Below, piece after piece: positions 33,004 to 39,561 of a stretch of DNA of 44,282 bases. The notes beneath the pieces were generated by a model that was not told the origin of the DNA, made no database searches, and was given only the letters and a program-made list of their open reading frames with translations. Origin of the DNA: a virus; the IMG/VR virus record IMGVR_UViG_3300033145_000547, positions 1 through 44,282 of that record; one strand, written 5' to 3'. The number at the start of each line of letters is the position of its first letter. Positions within the stretch are counted from its first letter, which is position 1. The translations under genes were made by a program, and so were the position numbers.

Positions 33004-33114
33004 GATTAACTCCTGTGCTGTAGTTTTTTGAGGGAATCGTGTAATTGTTTACCCATGCTAATTTCACAAATAACACAGATTCAGACCACCGTATACACTT
33101 TTTGCCGAATACGA
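33004..33114. promoter_or_regulatory. Divergent control region between virion operon and HTH gene
   Basis: This gap separates the leftward virion operon from the rightward HTH promoter. No sigma70-type promoter for the leftward direction is convincing here, so the virion genes may depend on an activator or a distant promoter. A weak inverted repeat, CGTAT/ATACG, lies in about 33090-33112 and could be part of an operator. Confidence 0.35.
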
Positions 33115-33143
33115 TTGACAGGTCGGTAGACTAAATTTATAAT
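33115..33143 (+). promoter_or_regulatory. Consensus promoter giving a leaderless HTH message
   Basis: TTGACA (33115-33120), 17-bp spacer, TATAAT (33138-33143). Only six bases separate the -10 box from the ATG at 33150, so transcription should start at or next to the first base of the codon. Confidence 0.85.
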
Positions 33144-33149
33144 GCAAGC

Positions 33150-33401
33150 ATGAAAAGAAAAGATGAAATATCGCTTAAAGAACGAGTGCGCTTCGGAAAC
33201 CAGCTTGCCGCTTTGGTCGAAAAACGCGGTATTACACTTGGGTTGCTGGCCCAGATTACGGGCATATCGAAATCGCATCTGTATCTGATCCGGCGCGGTA
33301 AACGCGCACCATCCCCTGAATGCGCAAAGAAAATCCACGATGTTTTGAAATCGCCGCTTCGTTGCCCTCATTGCGGCCAATTCATAGGAAACGAGGAATG
33401 A
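33150..33401 (+). CDS. HTH (Xre/Cro-like) regulator with zinc-knuckle tail, 83 aa
   Basis: Residues about 12-60 give a helix-turn-helix pattern: RFGNQLAALVEKRGITLGLLAQITGISKSHLYLIRRGKRAPSPECAKKIHDVL. LGLLAQITGISKSHLYLIRRG is the two-helix core. A short C-terminal CPHCGQFIG knuckle could bind metal with a partner. No ribosome-binding site precedes the ATG, which agrees with a leaderless message as for lambda cI from its maintenance promoter. It may regulate the divergent virion operon or its own promoter. It is followed directly by the HExxE protein. Confidence 0.8.
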   Translation: MKRKDEISLKERVRFGNQLAALVEKRGITLGLLAQITGISKSHLYLIRRGKRAPSPECAKKIHDVLKSPLRCPHCGQFIGNEE

Positions 33402-33749
33402 ATGAAGCCAATTAAATTCTGGATGTGCGGCGAAAACCACACGCTGATTCTTAACAAAAAGAAAAACAGAGGCGGCGGAAGCGTTGACAAATTCGTCGTC
33501 ACTATAAACAACATCGAAGACCCACAACGACACTGGTCTGATACCCTCGTGCACGAACTAATCGAACAGGTGTATTGTCAGAATCTACTTGTGTATACAA
33601 ATTACGATTCGGCAAGCAAACAAGAATTGTTTTTCATGTTGCGCCACCGCGACCACGAAGTCGTCTGTATGGAAGTCTCCGGCGCACTACGACAGATTCT
33701 ACCGCAACTACCCGCCAAAATGTTGAAAGGCTTAACGGAATCAAAATGA
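33402..33749 (+). CDS. HExxE metalloprotein-like protein, 115 aa
   Basis: The ATG follows the HTH stop without a gap. After a beta-rich start, residues about 46-56 read DTLVHELIEQV, a helix with HELIE. A later helix, HRDHEVVCMEVSGALRQILP (about 78-97), could supply further ligands. Phage proteins of this layout resemble small zinc peptidase-like folds (SprT/ImmA style), but the usual second His is replaced by Glu. Beside an HTH gene it recalls ImmR/ImmA-type repressor and anti-repressor pairs. That parallel is inferred. Confidence 0.5.
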   Translation: MKPIKFWMCGENHTLILNKKKNRGGGSVDKFVVTINNIEDPQRHWSDTLVHELIEQVYCQNLLVYTNYDSASKQELFFMLRHRDHEVVCMEVSGALRQILPQLPAKMLKGLTESK

Positions 33750-34162
33750 TCCCCTGTCCCAAGTGCGCGCATCCAATGAATCGCATCCCCGGCTTACCAT
33801 CCTTCTGGAAGTGTAATAACTGCGGATACATCAAAAGAGACAACGACTACGAAACAGGCGCGGACACCGCCATCCCCGGCTCAGATAGTTCAAAGGTTCA
33901 AAAAATATGGCACGTCAAGGATGTTGACTTAAAAAATTTAACCCCTGATGAACTTAAAAGAATGGTTGGCGAATGTTCGACCAATCCACAATCACCGAAT
34001 TGTATTATAACCACGCCGGAAATTATCGACAGATTCAACTTGATGTTATTCCGCGGCGAAGCCTTGTGGCGGTTCCCGCGCATCATACGATGGCTTGTAC
34101 GCCCTGTTCTTGAAAAATATTGGGAATACGAAGACGAGGCAAGAAAAGAGGTTGAAAAATGA
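33746..34162 (+). CDS. Zinc-ribbon protein, 138 aa
   Basis: The start MIPCPKCAHPMNRIPG overlaps the previous stop (ATGA). A frame open further upstream lies wholly inside the preceding gene. Residues 4-28 form a zinc ribbon (CPKCAHPM...WKCNNCGYI). The rest contains an acidic linker and a helical C-terminus (FPRIIRWLVRPVLEKYWEYEDEARKEVEK). Function unknown. It belongs to the HTH-led transcript. Confidence 0.7.
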   Translation: MIPCPKCAHPMNRIPGLPSFWKCNNCGYIKRDNDYETGADTAIPGSDSSKVQKIWHVKDVDLKNLTPDELKRMVGECSTNPQSPNCIITTPEIIDRFNLMLFRGEALWRFPRIIRWLVRPVLEKYWEYEDEARKEVEK

Positions 34163-34623
34163 AGCTCACGAGATCACAAGTCCTTGAAGCGTTGAAACAA
34201 TGGGAGTGGGCGGACTGCCTCGACGGGGTTGGGCATTGTCCGGTTTGTGGCAATCACATCAAGCCGTGCGGCCTCTACAGGCCAGTCTACACGAACAATG
34301 TAGGCCACCGCAGCGACTGCGTACTCGCCGAACTCATCAAAAGACTGGAAGCGAAAGAGCAAAAAATTCAACTCCTTCCCCAGAAATACCCGAACATGAA
34401 AGTGCCTTCTGATTTCAACAAAGAAGACAAAACACATGGATATATACCAAAAGATAGTGCTATTCTTGCTGTACAATCATTGAAATTACAACATTCTAAT
34501 TTCGCACAACCGAGCGCATGTATGCCTTGGAGAAGCGCAAACGGATTTAACACCTGGCTTGCGGGAAGATACAACGAAATAATTCAGGCGCTTAAAGGAA
34601 TAAAAGAAACGAAAAGGAAATAA
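34159..34623 (+). CDS. Cys/His-rich hypothetical protein, 154 aa
   Basis: Coupled to the previous gene by an ATGA overlap. Residues 27-57 hold CPVCGNHIKPCGLYRPVYTNN and then HRSDC, a likely zinc site. A coiled-coil-like helix follows (LAELIKRLEAKEQKIQLL). The C-terminal part includes CMPWRSANGFNTWLAGRYNEIIQALKG. No family is recognised. Confidence 0.65.
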   Translation: MKLTRSQVLEALKQWEWADCLDGVGHCPVCGNHIKPCGLYRPVYTNNVGHRSDCVLAELIKRLEAKEQKIQLLPQKYPNMKVPSDFNKEDKTHGYIPKDSAILAVQSLKLQHSNFAQPSACMPWRSANGFNTWLAGRYNEIIQALKGIKETKRK

Positions 34624-34624
34624 A

Positions 34625-34774
34625 ATGACTGGCGACACCATAAAATGCTCTGCTTGTCCCGGCACAGATTTCAAGGTCGGTTCGGTATGGTTCAAAATAA
34701 CCTTCGAAGCTCTTTGCACCGAGCCGCTCAGGCGCGCTGCAATCACGTTCAAGGAAAACCAACAAAATGATTAA
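34625..34774 (+). CDS. Small Cys-containing protein, 49 aa
   Basis: MTGDTIKCSACPGTDFKVGSV... follows GAAAAGGAAATAAA and ends FKENQQND. CSAC plus a later Cys might form a metal site. It continues the HTH-led cluster with one base between stop and start. No homologue is recognised. Confidence 0.5.
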   Translation: MTGDTIKCSACPGTDFKVGSVWFKITFEALCTEPLRRAAITFKENQQND

Positions 34775-34820
34775 ATTCAAAACCAAAGTCATCCCCGGCC
34801 AAATCATCCCGCGAGCGTAG
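34767..34820 (+). CDS. Possible 17-aa leader-type peptide
   Basis: MIKFKTKVIPGQIIPRA starts inside the end of the 49-aa gene (AAAATGAT). No clear ribosome-binding site is present. Listed with low confidence as the last possible frame of the cluster. Confidence 0.2.
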   Translation: MIKFKTKVIPGQIIPRA

Positions 34821-34957
34821 TTGTTCAGAAAATGACCTGCCAGTAGAACCACGCGGCGAAAAGCGCGGTGATCCCGATAATGATGAGGGCTGCTTTGTCG
34901 TAGGCGTTCATTTTAAGCGAGCGGCGGGAATTGCACCCGCCTGATTGCTATTGCTCG
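34821..34957. other. Convergent gap with hairpin, tRNA-T-arm-like
   Basis: This stretch lies between the ends of the rightward HTH cluster and the leftward replication operon. A hairpin GGCGGG/CCCGCC with loop AATTGCA lies at 34924-34942 (plus-strand orientation), flanked by CGAGC/GCTCG with an 11-nt bulge. It lacks a U-run, so it is at best a weak bidirectional terminator. A possible 28-aa membrane frame also lies here. Confidence 0.4.
34825..34911 (-). CDS. Possible 28-aa membrane peptide
   Basis: MNAYDKAALIIIGITALFAAWF... is a single hydrophobic helix with a polar start, ending WQVIF. No good ribosome-binding site is seen, so the gene is uncertain. It would be the last gene of the leftward replication operon. 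Confidence 0.35.
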   Translation of the reverse strand: MNAYDKAALIIIGITALFAAWFYWQVIF

Positions 34958-35275
34958 TTAGTTGGCTTTTACCAGAGAGCGGGCCGTAACGCCGTTTTCG
35001 CTGTCTTCGGCGTCTATCTGGACTTGTACTCCCGGCACAAACGTCAGCGCTTCAGCGATGGAATACGAACCATCTATGTTTTTCTGCTGAGTCGTTACCT
35101 GTACGATACAACCGTTTGGAACCTCCATTGCTTTCGTGCTTTTCATCCAGCCCTCGGCTTCGGAAGATGCTTTACAGATAAGCTGAAAGGCATCGCTGTT
35201 TCCGAATACTTTCACATCGGGCACGTTTTTTGAAGTTCCGTTAATATCTGTGTTGTCAAGTGTTTTAGACTCCAT
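34958..35275 (-). CDS. Hypothetical protein, 105 aa
   Basis: AAAGGAGGTGAAAAATAGAA precedes MESKTLDNTDINGTSKN. After a polar N-terminus the sequence is alpha/beta (FQLICKASSEAEGWMKSTKAMEVPNGCIVQVTTQQ, then ALTFVPGVQVQIDAEDSENG). This resembles small phage proteins of unknown function found near replication genes. It is the last well-supported gene of the leftward replication operon. Confidence 0.7.
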   Translation of the reverse strand: MESKTLDNTDINGTSKNVPDVKVFGNSDAFQLICKASSEAEGWMKSTKAMEVPNGCIVQVTTQQKNIDGSYSIAEALTFVPGVQVQIDAEDSENGVTARSLVKAN

Positions 35276-35277
35276 TT

Positions 35278-35490
35278 CTATTTTTCACCTCCTTTCTTCT
35301 TCTTCCTTGTTTTCCTTTGCTGTTTAACCCACATCGGCTCTTGAACTACCGGGTATCCGAACTTTGCGCCGCAAGCGCGGCAGCGGAACACGTTGCAGTA
35401 GACGCCCTCGATGGTGCGGTTCTTCTTTATGTCGTATTTGACCGCGTGGGCGCAGTTGGGATCGCCGGGTTGGATGGGATATGGTTTCAA
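35278..35490 (-). CDS. Zinc-binding hypothetical protein, 70 aa
   Basis: The start is a TTG (KPYPIQPGDPNCAHAV follows) that overlaps the upstream stop as TTGA, with AAGGAAG upstream. The pattern C...H...C...CRACGAKFG (residues 13-45) suggests a small zinc fold. The tail is very basic (KQQRKTRKKKKGGEK), pointing to nucleic-acid contact. No family is recognised. Confidence 0.65.
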   Translation of the reverse strand: MKPYPIQPGDPNCAHAVKYDIKKNRTIEGVYCNVFRCRACGAKFGYPVVQEPMWVKQQRKTRKKKKGGEK

Positions 35491-35633
35491 TGTAATTTAA
35501 CTTCCTTCATTTCGTATTCTGCGATTCTTTTTTCGAGCCGTTGTATCTTGAGGTGCAATTCTTCGAACAAACCCCACAGGTCTTCGGTTACTTTGTGTTC
35601 AACTCCGTTCACAACAATGCTTTTACCCTCCAC
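35487..35633 (-). CDS. Small coiled-coil protein, 48 aa
   Basis: The start is a GTG (EGKSIVVNGVEHKV follows), chosen because AAAGGAGCGGAGC lies just before it. A longer frame upstream sits inside the DUF5662 gene. The C-terminal half is a heptad-like helix (LWGLFEELHLKIQRLEKRIAEYEMK). Probably a small oligomeric protein; function unknown. Confidence 0.6.
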   Translation of the reverse strand: MEGKSIVVNGVEHKVTEDLWGLFEELHLKIQRLEKRIAEYEMKEVKLH

Positions 35634-36168
35634 GCTCCGCTCCTTTCGCGTCTTCTGCATTCTGTATTCGTTCAAAAATCTCATAAATAAATTTAACAGC
35701 CCAATCGGGCAACTTTATCCTGTCCTTGTTTTTTTCATAATATAATTGTGCGGTATCGCCGAACTTTTTCCCCATAGCCATCCAGTCAATAACCATACAC
35801 ACACAATGCACTTCTGCCTCATAAGGATTGTAATATTTTGCCGATGTCCAATTTTCCCAATGATGCGGATTCTCTTTTTTATGGTGTTCCCACGCCGCCG
35901 CAAAAGCCTCCTCGGCTACATCGTCTACAATCGGGTAAAACTTAAAGCAATACGGAATAAATTCCTCAGCACTGAACTTCGAGACATCGTGCTGCTTTAC
36001 CAGTTCGTTCACCCACCAATACAGGTGGTCGTCCCATACAAAGTGCATGTCTTCGCACTTCTCTTTTAACACAGACCATGCCCATTCAACATTTTTTAGG
36101 TGTTCTTCTATGTAATCACAGTATTCTCGAATTTTTGCTAAATGTTTATATCCATTCATGGTTATCAT
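35623..36168 (-). CDS. DUF5662 family protein, 181 aa
   Basis: The characteristic pattern is present. HLYWWVNELVKQHDVSKFSAEEFIPYCFKFYP (about 50-80) is followed by FAAAWEHHKKENPHHWENW (about 92-110). The conserved His and Asp residues suggest a metal-bound, HD-like helical fold. The family is frequent in phages and its activity is unknown. The start (MITMNGYKHLAK) overlaps the stop of the 55-aa gene (ATGA). A longer frame upstream lies inside that gene and is rejected. Confidence 0.8.
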   Translation of the reverse strand: MITMNGYKHLAKIREYCDYIEEHLKNVEWAWSVLKEKCEDMHFVWDDHLYWWVNELVKQHDVSKFSAEEFIPYCFKFYPIVDDVAEEAFAAAWEHHKKENPHHWENWTSAKYYNPYEAEVHCVCMVIDWMAMGKKFGDTAQLYYEKNKDRIKLPDWAVKFIYEIFERIQNAEDAKGAERGG

Positions 36169-36332
36169 TCCGCTTCTTTCTCTTTCATCTCCTTGCGTTC
36201 TTCTCTCAGGGCGTGTTGTTTCGCGAGAGGCACCTGAGTGATCGTTACGCGGTAAAAAACAGTTTCGTCGGCACACATGTAAGCGAAGCCGTCGTCGCCG
36301 CGCACAAGCCCCGCGTCAATTATTGGTCGCAT
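36165..36332 (-). CDS. Hypothetical protein, 55 aa
   Basis: MRPIIDAGLVRGDDGFAYMCADE... is preceded by GGAGGCAAAGAAATC. Beta-rich first half (FAYMCADETVFYRVTITQV), charged helical end (LREERKEMKEKEAE). It overlaps its neighbours on both sides, as is usual in this operon. No family is recognised. Confidence 0.6.
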   Translation of the reverse strand: MRPIIDAGLVRGDDGFAYMCADETVFYRVTITQVPLAKQHALREERKEMKEKEAE

Positions 36333-36496
36333 GATTTCTTTGCCTCCAACCGCTCGATTATCACCAGCAGGTTCCGCACATCGGCAGCAAGCTTATCGCT
36401 TGCCATGTTCCCTTGTTCGCATTGAAATATTTCTGTCAGTTTGTCGCGTTCGGCCAGATGCTCTTTTGCGAGTTCTATCGCGATGGTGTCCTTCAT
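36320..36496 (-). CDS. Small helical protein, 58 aa
   Basis: MKDTIAIELAKEHLAERDKL... follows GAAAGGAGCGCGAAA and its ATG overlaps the previous stop (ATGA). The protein is helical throughout (TEIFQCEQGN, DVRNLLVIIERLEAKK). Function unknown. Confidence 0.6.
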   Translation of the reverse strand: MKDTIAIELAKEHLAERDKLTEIFQCEQGNMASDKLAADVRNLLVIIERLEAKKSCDQ

Positions 36497-36750
36497 TTTC
36501 GCGCTCCTTTCTCGTATTTCTTTTTTAGCTTTTCATACAACTCTTTTTCTTTTCTTTCTTCTTCTCTTTCTTCGTATTCACGTACATCTTTGTCGTATTC
36601 GCGCATTGCTTTTTCATACAATGCCTCAAAAAATTCTCTTACGCAATAATCTACCCCATCATGGGGACTCCAATTAACATCAAGCTTTATCTCGTCTTTG
36701 GTTCCCCAAAAATTCGCTTTAATTGTAATATCTGCTCTAAAATCACCCAT
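36493..36750 (-). CDS. Hypothetical protein with charged helical tail, 85 aa
   Basis: GAAAGGAGCGCGATA precedes MGDFRADITIKANFWGTKDEIK. The first 40 residues are beta-rich. From about residue 45 the sequence is a Glu/Lys/Arg helix (MREYDKDVREYEEREEERKEK) that could be a single alpha helix or coiled coil. The stop of the preceding gene joins this start as TAATG. No family is recognised. Confidence 0.65.
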   Translation of the reverse strand: MGDFRADITIKANFWGTKDEIKLDVNWSPHDGVDYCVREFFEALYEKAMREYDKDVREYEEREEERKEKELYEKLKKKYEKGARK

Positions 36751-37088
36751 TATCGCGCTCCTTTCAATGCCTCCTTGGCCACTTCCAGATTGTGCTCTTG
36801 GACTTTATCCATTACTGGTTTGTTAAACAAGGTTCTAAAAGTCCACCACCCACCAAGCTCTACCGAGAGAAGCTCGATTATTACGTCTCTGCCGTCTGTT
36901 CCGCCTCTCACCCACGTCACAATATCGCCTGATACAAAGTGGGCTTTCTCCGGCTCTTCCGGCAACATCTCCGCACACGTCGCGCGATCGCACGGCGGGC
37001 AATAAGGATACGGTTTAGAAAACCAACCGTACAAAAACGACAACACAAATACCGCGACAATAAGAATAGAAATTGCAAACTCTTTCAT
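36750..37088 (-). CDS. Membrane-anchored hypothetical protein, 112 aa
   Basis: An N-terminal membrane segment (FAISILIVAVFVLSFLYGWF, residues 3-22) precedes YPYCPPCDRATCAEML, with a possible metal site or disulfide, and a mixed alpha/beta domain (VSGDIVTWVRGGTDGRDVIIELLSVELGGWWTF). The topology suggests an anchor with an external or cytoplasmic domain. It lies within the replication operon; role unknown. Confidence 0.65.
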   Translation of the reverse strand: MKEFAISILIVAVFVLSFLYGWFSKPYPYCPPCDRATCAEMLPEEPEKAHFVSGDIVTWVRGGTDGRDVIIELLSVELGGWWTFRTLFNKPVMDKVQEHNLEVAKEALKGAR

Positions 37089-37104
37089 AATTTATTCCTC
37101 CCTT

Positions 37105-37251
37105 TCAATGCCTCAGATCGGCTATTTTTTCATCTCTCATCTGTGCTTCCCATTCTCTGATGAACGGCGCGGCCAGCTCGAGCGGCGTGCCGTGTTCGAG
37201 CATCATTACCCACGCCGGGCGTTCATTCGCTATCGGTATTCGTAGTTCCAC
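37105..37251 (-). CDS. Hypothetical protein, 48 aa
   Basis: The start is a GTG (ELRIPIANERPAWVMMLEHG follows) because GGAAGGAGTACAAG lies directly upstream. The frame continues upstream inside the helicase gene without signals. The 5' end overlaps the helicase by 29 bp. The sequence ends EWEAQMRDEKIADLRH. No family is recognised. Confidence 0.6.
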   Translation of the reverse strand: MELRIPIANERPAWVMMLEHGTPLELAAPFIREWEAQMRDEKIADLRH

Positions 37252-38515
37252 CTTGTACTCCTTCCTTGAAGCGGGTAAAAGCAGCTTCAAACGTGCATCT
37301 TATGATTTTTGTTTCTCCGTCGCGGTTTTTGCTGATTATCAGTTCTGTGTATGCTTTGTTCTGTTCTTTGTCGTATTCACCGGGCCGGTACACAAACATG
37401 ACGACATCGGCCTGTTCTTCGAGGTCGCCTGTTTCTTTGAGGTCTGACAGGCGCGGGCGGCGCGGCTTCTCGCTCACCATCTGGCGGTTGAGTTGGCTCA
37501 CCAGAACAAACGGGATGTCGAATTCAAGAGCCATGGACTTGAATAGCCCCGCGGCGGACCCGATCACTTCCCGGCGTTTTCCTTCGCCCCGGATACACTG
37601 AACATGATCCAGCACAATCAGGTCATACCGCTTTTCGAGCATTTCGGCGCGTATCTCGGCTTCCACGTTATTCAGATTCGGTCGCGGGTTTATTATCTTC
37701 CAGCCGCTTTCAACGAGATTTTCGATAGAAAACGAAAGACTGTTCCAGTAATCAGATTGCATCCTGCCGGTTGAAAGCACCTTGCCGGGAATGTCTGTCC
37801 TCTGGCTCAGAACGCGCTTCAATATGCCCTGAACGGTCATTTCGAGCGTCACGCACAGCACATTATGGTATTCGGCAGCCAGCCCGTCGGCAATCTGGAT
37901 AATAAGGCTGGACTTTCCCTGCCCCGGTCGCCCGGCCACAATTATCAGACTACCTTTCCGAAGCCCATAAATCACTTCATCGAGCTTTTTTAACCCGGTC
38001 GGCAGCCCCGGCACCGCCCCGCCCTGTTTCTGCAATCGCTCTATTTCGTCGTATATTTCACGCAATTCCTCTTTTAACGTCTTGCGCCGCTTCCACATCG
38101 ACGACTCAAGGAGTGCTTCCGAGACCACCTTCCCGGCCTCTGCAATAAAATCCGTCGGCTCCGTTTTATCCTGTTTGGCTCCCACGAGGCCCATGTAGCA
38201 CCGCCGGGCGCGGTAAACGTCGTCCAGCATCTTAATTAGCGCGTGTTCGTCCGCCGGCGGCAAACAGTCCGCAACTACACTTAACCACGCCAAAACGTCT
38301 TGTCTGCCGTCCATTTTGCTTATTGCTGAGATTGTATGTGCGTTTATCTCAGAACCCTTTGCCAGCAGCCTTCTCATACAGCCATACAGATACTTGTGCT
38401 TTTCGCTATAAAAGTGATCTTCTGTTATCAGGGTATGGTATATTTTTAGTTTCTCAGGATTGTATATAAAGAATCCGAGAACATCTTTTTCAATTTCTTC
38501 TGATACAAAATTCAT
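37223..38515 (-). CDS. Replicative DnaB-type helicase, 430 aa
   Basis: An N-terminal DnaB-like helical domain (residues 1-105) includes EEIEKDVLGFFIYNPEKL and HFYSEKHKYLYGCMRRL. It is followed by the RecA-like motor with GLPTGLKKLDEVIYGLRKGSLIIVAGRPGQGKSS (Walker A at 195-203), CVTLEM, LIVLDHVQ (Walker B at 299-304), FVLVSQLNR and LKETGDLEEQADVVMFVYRPGEY. These are family-4 hexameric helicase motifs. The start is set at MNFVSEE, which overlaps the initiator stop (ATGA). It unwinds DNA at the phage fork, with host polymerase likely doing synthesis. Confidence 0.92.
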   Translation of the reverse strand: MNFVSEEIEKDVLGFFIYNPEKLKIYHTLITEDHFYSEKHKYLYGCMRRLLAKGSEINAHTISAISKMDGRQDVLAWLSVVADCLPPADEHALIKMLDDVYRARRCYMGLVGAKQDKTEPTDFIAEAGKVVSEALLESSMWKRRKTLKEELREIYDEIERLQKQGGAVPGLPTGLKKLDEVIYGLRKGSLIIVAGRPGQGKSSLIIQIADGLAAEYHNVLCVTLEMTVQGILKRVLSQRTDIPGKVLSTGRMQSDYWNSLSFSIENLVESGWKIINPRPNLNNVEAEIRAEMLEKRYDLIVLDHVQCIRGEGKRREVIGSAAGLFKSMALEFDIPFVLVSQLNRQMVSEKPRRPRLSDLKETGDLEEQADVVMFVYRPGEYDKEQNKAYTELIISKNRDGETKIIRCTFEAAFTRFKEGVQGGTTNTDSE

Positions 38516-39213
38516 ACTATCTCCATGTCGGGCGCGCCCCATGTGTCGCTCTTTGTTTGAGTGCCGCCCTTTTCCTGACATCGTGAAAGCCAGTTGTTCA
38601 AAAATCTCTTATAATCCTTTTTTCGCTTCTTAGGATTCGCGGCCTGCCATGCAGCAGCTTTTCTTATTTCTGCGCTTACATCACAAGCGGGGTAAGCCTC
38701 ACTCCATATTTTAACCTGTGTTTTTTTAACATTCTCTATCTTTGATGTCTCCCAATTAAACGAGATTTTCACATCCGGTTCAGGATGATCGGTTTCATCG
38801 TCCTGAACAAAAGGTTTTTCTTTTAAATTCCCTTCTATTCCCTTCCCTTCAGAGGGAATTTCCCGGAATTTCCCGGAATTTCCCGGAATCTTTGGTTTTG
38901 TTCTTTTGTGAAGCCCCGTTTGGTGTTTCTCGAAATCTACTATCTGAATATATGGCCTCCCGTCGATCTTGTACCATTCGATGATTTTTTCGTTATTCAT
39001 ATCGGAAAGGCAATCTTTTACCTGTTTTTGAGTAAACTTTTCGAGCGTTGGTACAAGGTTGTGTTTTATCCAGAACGGAGTTCCGTCCAAGCGCCCGAAA
39101 TCATCTGAGTGTGGATGAAGAAGGCAATAAAGAAGCCGGGCGCTGTCAGTTTTCAGGTTGGTGAATTTTTCGCTCGTCGAAAGCGATTTGGATAACAACC
39201 GCGCTTTAGCCAT
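38512..39213 (-). CDS. Replication initiator / helicase loader-like protein, 233 aa
   Basis: The N-terminal about 100 residues look like a winged-helix phage replisome organiser. They include LSTSEKFTNLKTDSARLLYCLLHPHSDDFGR, KQVKDCLSDMNNEKIIEWYKIDGRPYIQIVDFEKHQ and TGLHKRTK. A low-complexity middle is followed by a C-terminal helical part with KRFLNNWLSRCQEKG, as in DnaD/lambda-O-like proteins. The helicase gene follows directly, as O is followed by P or DnaB-like genes in other phages. The gene contains 10-bp tandem repeats that resemble an origin (38855-38890). Confidence 0.75.
   Translation of the reverse strand: MAKARLLSKSLSTSEKFTNLKTDSARLLYCLLHPHSDDFGRLDGTPFWIKHNLVPTLEKFTQKQVKDCLSDMNNEKIIEWYKIDGRPYIQIVDFEKHQTGLHKRTKPKIPGNSGKFREIPSEGKGIEGNLKEKPFVQDDETDHPEPDVKISFNWETSKIENVKKTQVKIWSEAYPACDVSAEIRKAAAWQAANPKKRKKDYKRFLNNWLSRCQEKGGTQTKSDTWGAPDMEIV
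38855..38890. repeat. 10-bp tandem repeats inside the initiator gene (candidate origin iterons)
   Basis: Three perfect copies of GGAATTTCCC stand in tandem at 38855-38884, and a fourth partial copy follows. More AATTCCC/TTCCC elements lie just to the left at 38825-38850. The period is 10, not a multiple of 3, so it translates into non-repeating residues; selection is therefore more likely on DNA than on protein. Lambdoid origins lie at the same place, inside gene O. Confidence 0.65.
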
Positions 39214-39443
39214 TAGTATGTGCTTTCTTCTTCGTCTTGTTCTCGTTTGAAAACAGTCTCCTTGTAATTCTTTTCCAATTCTTTTTGGAGAATTTTAATA
39301 TCTTCGTCATCTCCTATTCTCACCGCTTTTTTGTAATCGCCCCCAAAGGCGCTGCCCATAAGTTCTGTGCGGTACCAACGCCCCTTTCTTGTTTTGATAT
39401 AACAATTTCCAGCAAAATAAATCACTATTTCTTCTATAAGCAT
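39213..39443 (-). CDS. Hypothetical protein, 76 aa; first gene of replication operon
   Basis: CAGAAAGGATTTGAT precedes MLIEEIVIYFAGNCYIKTRKG. It has a beta-rich start (IYFAGNCYIKTRKGRWYRTELMGSAFGGDYKKAVRIG) and a charged helical end (LQKELEKNYKETVFKREQDEEESTY). It is the promoter-proximal gene after leader B, one base before the initiator gene. No family is recognised. Confidence 0.7.
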   Translation of the reverse strand: MLIEEIVIYFAGNCYIKTRKGRWYRTELMGSAFGGDYKKAVRIGDDEDIKILQKELEKNYKETVFKREQDEEESTY

Positions 39444-39555
39444 ATCAAATCCTTTCTGAAAAAAGGACAACGCGGGGCTTGAAGCCGGGTAAGCTGGAAA
39501 GCCGCCGCCCTGTCCTTTTGTCGCAAAGTATTATTTGGTGATCCAGCTTACCCAT
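39444..39555 (-). promoter_or_regulatory. Structured 5' leader B (stem plus downstream pairing, possible pseudoknot)
   Basis: The predicted transcript begins close to GGGTAAGCTGGA (39542-39553), which pairs perfectly with TCCAGCTTACCC (39487-39498) around a 43-nt loop. The loop's 3' part (39499-39519, with AAGGACA and GGCGGCTT) can pair with 39461-39480 (AAGCCCCGC and TGTCCTTTT), giving about 18 pairs with a bulge and a small internal loop. The second helix is followed by a U-run, so it could also act as an attenuator. The loop starts TCACCAAATAA, like leader A. Confidence 0.7.
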
Positions 39556-39561
39556 ACCCGA

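Noticed and set aside
34915-34958. Second T-arm-like hairpin (GGCGGG/CCCGCC) that could be a tRNA remnant
   Set aside because: No matching acceptor strand within tRNA distance and no anticodon arm; listed only as a hairpin.
38855-38890. Repeat explained as protein low complexity
   Set aside because: The 10-bp period is out of phase with codons, so the protein is not repetitive there.
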